Program-made: the position numbers and the translations under genes
The notes under the pieces: generated by a model
The model's input: only the letters and a program-made list of their open reading frames with translations
Told to the model about the DNA's origin: nothing
Database searches by the model: none
Part shown: piece after piece, positions 5,997 to 8,868 of the stretch
How positions within the stretch are numbered: position 1 is the stretch's first letter
How the letters are laid out: the number at the start of each line of letters is the position of its first letter
DNA from: Propionibacteriaceae bacterium
GTDB taxonomy: Bacteria > Actinomycetota > Actinomycetes > Propionibacteriales > Propionibacteriaceae
Reading direction: 5' to 3'
Length of the DNA: 8,868 bases
Assembly: GCA_031282235.1 (NCBI GenBank)
Contig: JAITED010000127.1
Span: 1 to 8,868, forward strand

Positions 5997-6028
5997 GAGT
6001 TGTTTTCACTAGCGGTTTGCGGTATTCG

Positions 6029-6721
6029 TCAGGTGAGTATCGGTTGCAGCCATACGTTTGTGGCTAGGTCCAGCGGGATTTGTTGGGGGCCGGTGGGGGT
6101 TTGCAGGGTTATGGTTGCGGTTGCGGGGTCGGTTTTTATGATACGGATGTGGGAGCCGGGGGTTAAGCCGAGGGTTTCTAGGGTGGTTAGGGCTTCGGGG
6201 TTGGCGTCGGAGACGCGCAACACGCGGTAACTTCCGGGCGGGGCGACATCTAGGCGGGAGGCGGCTAGGGTCTCGGTGGTTCCGGTGGTAGTGGCGGGGT
6301 TGATGGGGTCGCCGTGGGGGTCGCGTTCGGGGTGGCCGAGGTAGGCGTCGATACGTTCAATGAAAGCGTCGGAGGCGGCGTGTTCTAGGCGCTCGGCTTC
6401 GTCGTGTACTGCATCCCAGGGATAACCCAGCACTTCGGCTAGGAACGTTTCTAGCAGCCGGTGGCGGCGCACCATCTGGGTGGCGTATGTCACTCCGGCG
6501 GCGGTGAGGGAGACCGGTTTATACGGTTGATACGCGACCAGCCCGGCATCGGCTAGGCGGTGCATCGCTTCGGATACGGTGGCGTTCGAGGTGCCGAACC
6601 GTTTAGCGAGCCCGGTGGTGGTGATGGGTTCACCTCCCCATTCGGTTGCCGTCCAGATGGCTTTCAGATAATCCTGCACCACTATGGAGAGGTCGTCTAC
6701 GCGGCTGGCACTCTGGCTCAC
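6029..6721 (-). CDS. mntR: Manganese-dependent transcriptional regulator, DtxR/MntR family
   Basis: A 230-residue DtxR-family repressor that should bind DNA when loaded with Mn(II). Domains: winged helix (about 10-75, recognition region TSNATVSEAMHRLADAGLV), metal-binding dimerisation domain (about 76-145), and an SH3-like/FeoA-type domain (about 155-228). Aligned to DtxR, the metal residues are His87, Glu91, His106, Glu113 and His114. At the two positions that separate iron from manganese sensors it has Asp17 (Met10 in DtxR, Asp8 in B. subtilis MntR) and Glu110 (Cys102 in DtxR, Glu99 in MntR), which points to Mn. Lys20 replaces Glu11 of B. subtilis MntR, so one metal site may differ. The GTG start at 6721 lies 10 nt after the mntH stop, so the two are cotranscribed and probably translationally coupled. 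A DtxR-type box lies before mntH. Confidence 0.9.
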   Translation of the reverse strand: MSQSASRVDDLSIVVQDYLKAIWTATEWGGEPITTTGLAKRFGTSNATVSEAMHRLADAGLVAYQPYKPVSLTAAGVTYATQMVRRHRLLETFLAEVLGYPWDAVHDEAERLEHAASDAFIERIDAYLGHPERDPHGDPINPATTTGTTETLAASRLDVAPPGSYRVLRVSDANPEALTTLETLGLTPGSHIRIIKTDPATATITLQTPTGPQQIPLDLATNVWLQPILT

Positions 6722-6731
6722 GTACCCCAGC

Positions 6732-8201
6732 CTATCCGGCGAACGTCAAGTAGACGAGTGCCAAGTTGAGTGCGACGATGAGCAACACCGCTATCCACGC
6801 GGCAATTTGGAGGATACGGGAGTTGGTGAAACTGCCCATCAGCGCCCGGTCGCCGGATAGGGAGACCAGCGGCACTAATGCGAACGGGATACCGAGGCTC
6901 AACACCACCTGCGAAATCACCAACGCCCAGGTCGGATTGACCCCCAACCCTAAGATGACTAGGGATGGAACAATGGTGATGGCGCGCATTACCCAGATGG
7001 ACACTTGGCGGTGCCAGAGCCCACTCAGCACCGCGACCCCGGCGTAAGCGCCCACAGAGGTGGAGGCTAGCCCGCTAGCTAACAGCCCAATACCGAACAG
7101 CACCCCAATGGTTGGCCCCAGGGTGTCGGTGATGGCGGCGTGCGCCCCTTGGATGGAGTCGGTGTCGCTGACACCGCCCAACGATGCGGCGGCCAGCAGC
7201 AACATGGCGATGTTTACGCTCCCGGCAATCAACATGGAGGTGATGACCTCCCAGCGGGTGGTGCGCAGCATCGCCGCAGCGTTGATGGGTTGGTTGGCGC
7301 TACGGTCGGTGGGTGTTGCGGTTGTCGCAGGGGTGGCCGTATCGGCGTTTATACGTATAACAGGCGCGTCAGCAGTGGGAACCGCGTCAATCGTATTGTC
7401 ATTGATACGTATAACAGTTGCGTCAGTAATGGGAAGCGTGCCAGCCGTATCCGTATCTGTAGCTGTATTCGTATTTGCATCTGGTTGGTTTTCGCTGAGC
7501 GCGCCGGGGGCGTACCTATCCAGTAGCAAATCGTGCTCGTTGACCAGCGCCGAGTGAGCGTATATGGCGTGCGGCATCACGGTAGCGCCCAACATGGAGG
7601 CGGCCAGCAGCACGGAATCGGCGCCCTCGAAACGGGGCACCACCCCGGCGACAGCCTCGCCCCAGTTCACATCGGTGACGAACAACCCAGCCACGAAACC
7701 GATAGTGATGATGAGTAGCAACCCCATCACCACCCGCTCAAAGGTGCGTTGCCCCCGCCAAGACTGCAACCCCAGCAGCGCCACCGAGACCGCGCCGGTG
7801 ATGAGCCCGCCGATGAACAGTGGGAGCTGGAATAGTATCTGTAGCGCGATAGCGCCCCCAACCACCTCCGCTAAATCGGTGGCGATAGCGATAATCTCCG
7901 CTTGTAAAAGGAAAGCGATACGCCCCCGCCGTTTTAAGCGCCGCCCCAACAGCTCCGGCAGTGAGCGCTTGGTCACCAACCCAGTTTTAGCGCTCAAGTA
8001 CTGCACCATAACCGCGATAGTGTTCGCCAGCACCAACACCCACACCAGCTTGTAGCCGTAGCGCGCCCCGGAGGTCAGGTTAGCCGCCACATTTCCGGGG
8101 TCAACGTAGGCCACCGCCGCCACAAACGCTGGCCCCCAGAGCCACGTCAGCCCTCTGCGGCGTTGTTTAGCGCGTTTCGTATCAGAAGTCACTTCTCCCA
8201 T
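6732..8201 (-). CDS. mntH: Nramp-family Mn(II) transporter with an insertion between TM6 and TM7
   Basis: A proton-coupled divalent metal importer of the Nramp family in the cytoplasmic membrane. The 489 residues show a basic N-terminus and about 11 hydrophobic segments (roughly 17-40, 50-70, 95-123, 125-146, 155-175, 195-220, 318-342, 358-383, 400-420, 423-447, 460-485). The metal motifs are intact: DPGN at 34-37 in TM1 and MPH at 209-211 in TM6. Between TM6 and TM7, where most bacterial homologues have a short cytoplasmic loop, there are about 80 hydrophilic residues (229-308) rich in Asn, Thr, Asp and Ala, including an 18-residue tandem duplication (VIRIN at 263 and 281). First gene of the operon with mntR. 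The ATG has no close strong ribosome binding site; a -10 overlapping the operator suggests a leaderless mRNA. Confidence 0.94.
   Translation of the reverse strand: MGEVTSDTKRAKQRRRGLTWLWGPAFVAAVAYVDPGNVAANLTSGARYGYKLVWVLVLANTIAVMVQYLSAKTGLVTKRSLPELLGRRLKRRGRIAFLLQAEIIAIATDLAEVVGGAIALQILFQLPLFIGGLITGAVSVALLGLQSWRGQRTFERVVMGLLLIITIGFVAGLFVTDVNWGEAVAGVVPRFEGADSVLLAASMLGATVMPHAIYAHSALVNEHDLLLDRYAPGALSENQPDANTNTATDTDTAGTLPITDATVIRINDNTIDAVPTADAPVIRINADTATPATTATPTDRSANQPINAAAMLRTTRWEVITSMLIAGSVNIAMLLLAAASLGGVSDTDSIQGAHAAITDTLGPTIGVLFGIGLLASGLASTSVGAYAGVAVLSGLWHRQVSIWVMRAITIVPSLVILGLGVNPTWALVISQVVLSLGIPFALVPLVSLSGDRALMGSFTNSRILQIAAWIAVLLIVALNLALVYLTFAG
7338..7445. repeat. 54-bp tandem duplication inside mntH
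   Basis: Units 7338-7391 and 7392-7445 match at 41 of 54 positions by eye and share an identical ATACGTATAACAG core at 7351 and 7405. The period is 18 codons, so the frame is kept. A third unit may begin at 7446, but only its first bases match. Next to it (7446-7475) is a run of short GTATC/GTATT-type repeats encoding alternating Asn/Asp-Thr. Confidence 0.75.
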
Positions 8202-8202
8202 A

Positions 8203-8221
8203 AAAAGTTAGCCTACCCTAA
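8203..8221 (-). promoter_or_regulatory. DtxR/MntR-type operator over the mntH -10
   Basis: On the minus strand this reads TTAGGGTAGGCTAACTTTT, matching 15 of 19 positions of the known DtxR/IdeR box TTAGGTTAGSCTAACCTAA. The slightly wider palindrome has 9-bp arms AAAAGTTAG (8203-8211) and CTAACTTTT (8218-8226) around 6 bp. It contains TAGGCT (8210-8215), a TANNNT -10 candidate 8 nt before the mntH ATG, so a bound repressor would cover the promoter. This predicts repression of mntH-mntR by MntR with Mn. Confidence 0.75.
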
Positions 8222-8321
8222 CTTTTCCCCCCAACTGCCGAAACCGCCACAACCGAACCCCGTAAAATCGCAGCTCCCACCGAAAGCCGAACGCTGAACT
8301 CCGTGAAGCGATGGAGGACGA

Positions 8322-8396
8322 ATGAAGCGTGACGTGAAACGTGTTGAGAGGCTTCGACGAGTAATTTCTCTAAACTGCCTAACGGATTGTCTCTAA
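8322..8396 (+). CDS. Possible 24-codon small ORF with a strong ribosome binding site
   Basis: ATG at 8322 is preceded by GGAGG (8313-8317) at 4 nt, the best Shine-Dalgarno match in this intergenic region. The frame encodes a basic peptide starting MKRDVKRVERLRRVISL and stops at TAA 8394-8396, inside the second copy of the tandem repeat. It could be a leader peptide, a gene cut short by the repeats, or chance. No homology is recognised. Confidence 0.3.
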   Translation: MKRDVKRVERLRRVISLNCLTDCL

Positions 8397-8451
8397 ACTG
8401 CCTAATGAAATCTCTCTAAACTGCCTAATAGATTGTCTATAAATTGCCTAA
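8367..8451. repeat. Four tandem iteron-like direct repeats before the ATPase gene
   Basis: The 16-bp core TCTCTAAACTGCCTAA starts at 8367, 8390 and 8413, all identical, and a fourth copy TCTATAAATTGCCTAA starts at 8436. The period is exactly 23 bp with 7-bp spacers of differing sequence. A degenerate fifth copy, TAAACTTCCTTG, lies at 8459-8470 out of phase by 4 bp. The period, about two helical turns, places each core on nearly the same face of DNA, as expected for cooperative protein binding. The array ends 21 bp before the start codon at 8473. It most likely serves as an operator array for that gene. Confidence 0.9.
8438..8443 (+). promoter_or_regulatory. -10 element within repeat 4
   Basis: TATAAA (5 of 6 to TATAAT) exists only because repeat copy 4 differs from the other three at this point. 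Transcription would start near 8450, giving a leader of about 22 nt. No good -35 is present, which suggests a need for an activator or control by proteins bound to the repeats. Confidence 0.4.
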
Positions 8452-8472
8452 TGTGTGGTAAACTTCCTTGTC

Positions 8473-8868
8473 ATGGAGTATCGGAAGCGAGTGGTGGATA
8501 CGGCGTTGCAGGCGCTGTTGGGGCGTTCTGGCGCAGTGTTGATTGAGGGGGCAAAGGGGTGTGGGAAAACGTCTACTGCCACCCAAGCGGCAGCTAGCGT
8601 GCTGCGGGTAGATGTTGACCCTACGGTTGAGATGTTCTTGCAGACGGAGCCTGAGCGAGTTTTACGAGGGGATAAACCGCTACTGCTTGATGAGTGGCAG
8701 CGCCAACCCAAGCTGTGGGATATGGTGCGCCGGGCGGTGGACGATTCTCAACGACCGGGGCAGTTCATCCTCACCGGGTCAGCTACGCCCAACGCGGCGG
8801 TTCCCCGGCACTCTGGGGCGGGCAGGTTTTCTATCCTGCGGATGCGCCCAATGACATTATGGGAGATG
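8473..8868 (+). CDS. AAA ATPase of the AAA_14/DUF4143 type (3' end outside window)
   Basis: The frame is open from ATG 8473 to the window end (132 codons seen); these proteins are usually about 400 residues, so only the ATPase half is visible. It shows Walker A, GAKGCGKTS at 26-34, Walker B, PLLLDEWQ at 69-76, the sensor-like ILTGSATP at 99-106, and HSGAGR at 113-118 where the family carries an arginine finger. The order and spacing are those of COG1373 predicted ATPases, which carry a C-terminal DUF4143 domain. Their cellular role is not established. The start follows a degenerate repeat copy and has no evident ribosome binding site. It is divergent from mntH and preceded by four 23-bp repeats that probably control it. 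The C-terminal domain is inferred, not seen. Confidence 0.88.
   Translation, partial: MEYRKRVVDTALQALLGRSGAVLIEGAKGCGKTSTATQAAASVLRVDVDPTVEMFLQTEPERVLRGDKPLLLDEWQRQPKLWDMVRRAVDDSQRPGQFILTGSATPNAAVPRHSGAGRFSILRMRPMTLWEM

Noticed and set aside
5780..6028. Remnant of a toxin gene after the RHH gene
   Set aside because: No toxin-like segment was recognised in this stretch, and structured repeats occupy much of it.
8202..8330. Manganese (yybP-ykoY) riboswitch before mntH
   Set aside because: The likely promoter is within about 15 bp of the ATG and none of the conserved loops of that class is visible; control by the MntR box suffices.
8367..8451. CRISPR array
   Set aside because: Repeats are 16 bp with 7-bp spacers, far too short for CRISPR, and no cas gene is present.
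8367..8451. Iterons of a plasmid origin
   Set aside because: The flanks are chromosomal genes and no replication initiator is seen; the adjoining gene is an AAA_14-type ATPase, so an operator array is the simpler reading.

Overview
The window reads as chromosomal DNA from an actinobacterium, probably of the Actinomyces/Mobiluncus kind. The evidence is a fairly high G+C content, protein sequences of actinobacterial type (transketolase, S15, PNPase, a DtxR-fold MntR with an SH3-like tail), a DtxR/IdeR-type operator, and promoters that suggest leaderless mRNAs. The exact genus cannot be fixed from the sequence alone.

Layout. 1-522 (+) is the 3' end of a transketolase gene, followed by an intrinsic terminator. 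601-2052 (-) is pepA, a complete M17 leucyl aminopeptidase. At 2190-2303 the last 114 bp of tkt occur a second time, same orientation, about 92% identical and with no start, so pepA sits between two direct copies of the tkt 3' end. 2556-2819 (+) is rpsO and 3061-5253 (+) is pnp, the classic S15/PNPase pair, with possible regulatory RNA structure before each. After a strong terminator comes a REP-like pair of hairpins and a small, apparently leaderless ribbon-helix-helix gene (5450-5779, +) with no visible toxin partner. The gene-free stretch 5780-6028 contains a compact predicted three-way-junction RNA behind an extended -10 promoter. 8201-6029 (-) is a manganese operon, mntH then mntR, headed by a DtxR-type box that overlaps the likely -10. 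8202-8472 holds that operator, a possible 24-codon ORF and four tandem 23-bp repeats. These lead into an AAA ATPase of the AAA_14/DUF4143 type that starts at 8473 (+) and runs off the window.

How the genes fit together. tkt, pepA, rpsO and pnp are housekeeping genes (pentose phosphate pathway, peptide turnover, ribosome, RNA decay). mntH and mntR form a self-contained circuit: MntR with Mn(II) should bind the box before mntH and shut down Mn import and its own synthesis. MntR has Asp17 and Glu110 where iron-sensing DtxR has Met10 and Cys102, which supports Mn sensing. The best places for new biology are the iteron-like repeats before the ATPase, the structured RNA candidate at 5907-5996, the tkt duplication around pepA, and a repeat-built insertion in a cytoplasmic loop of MntH.
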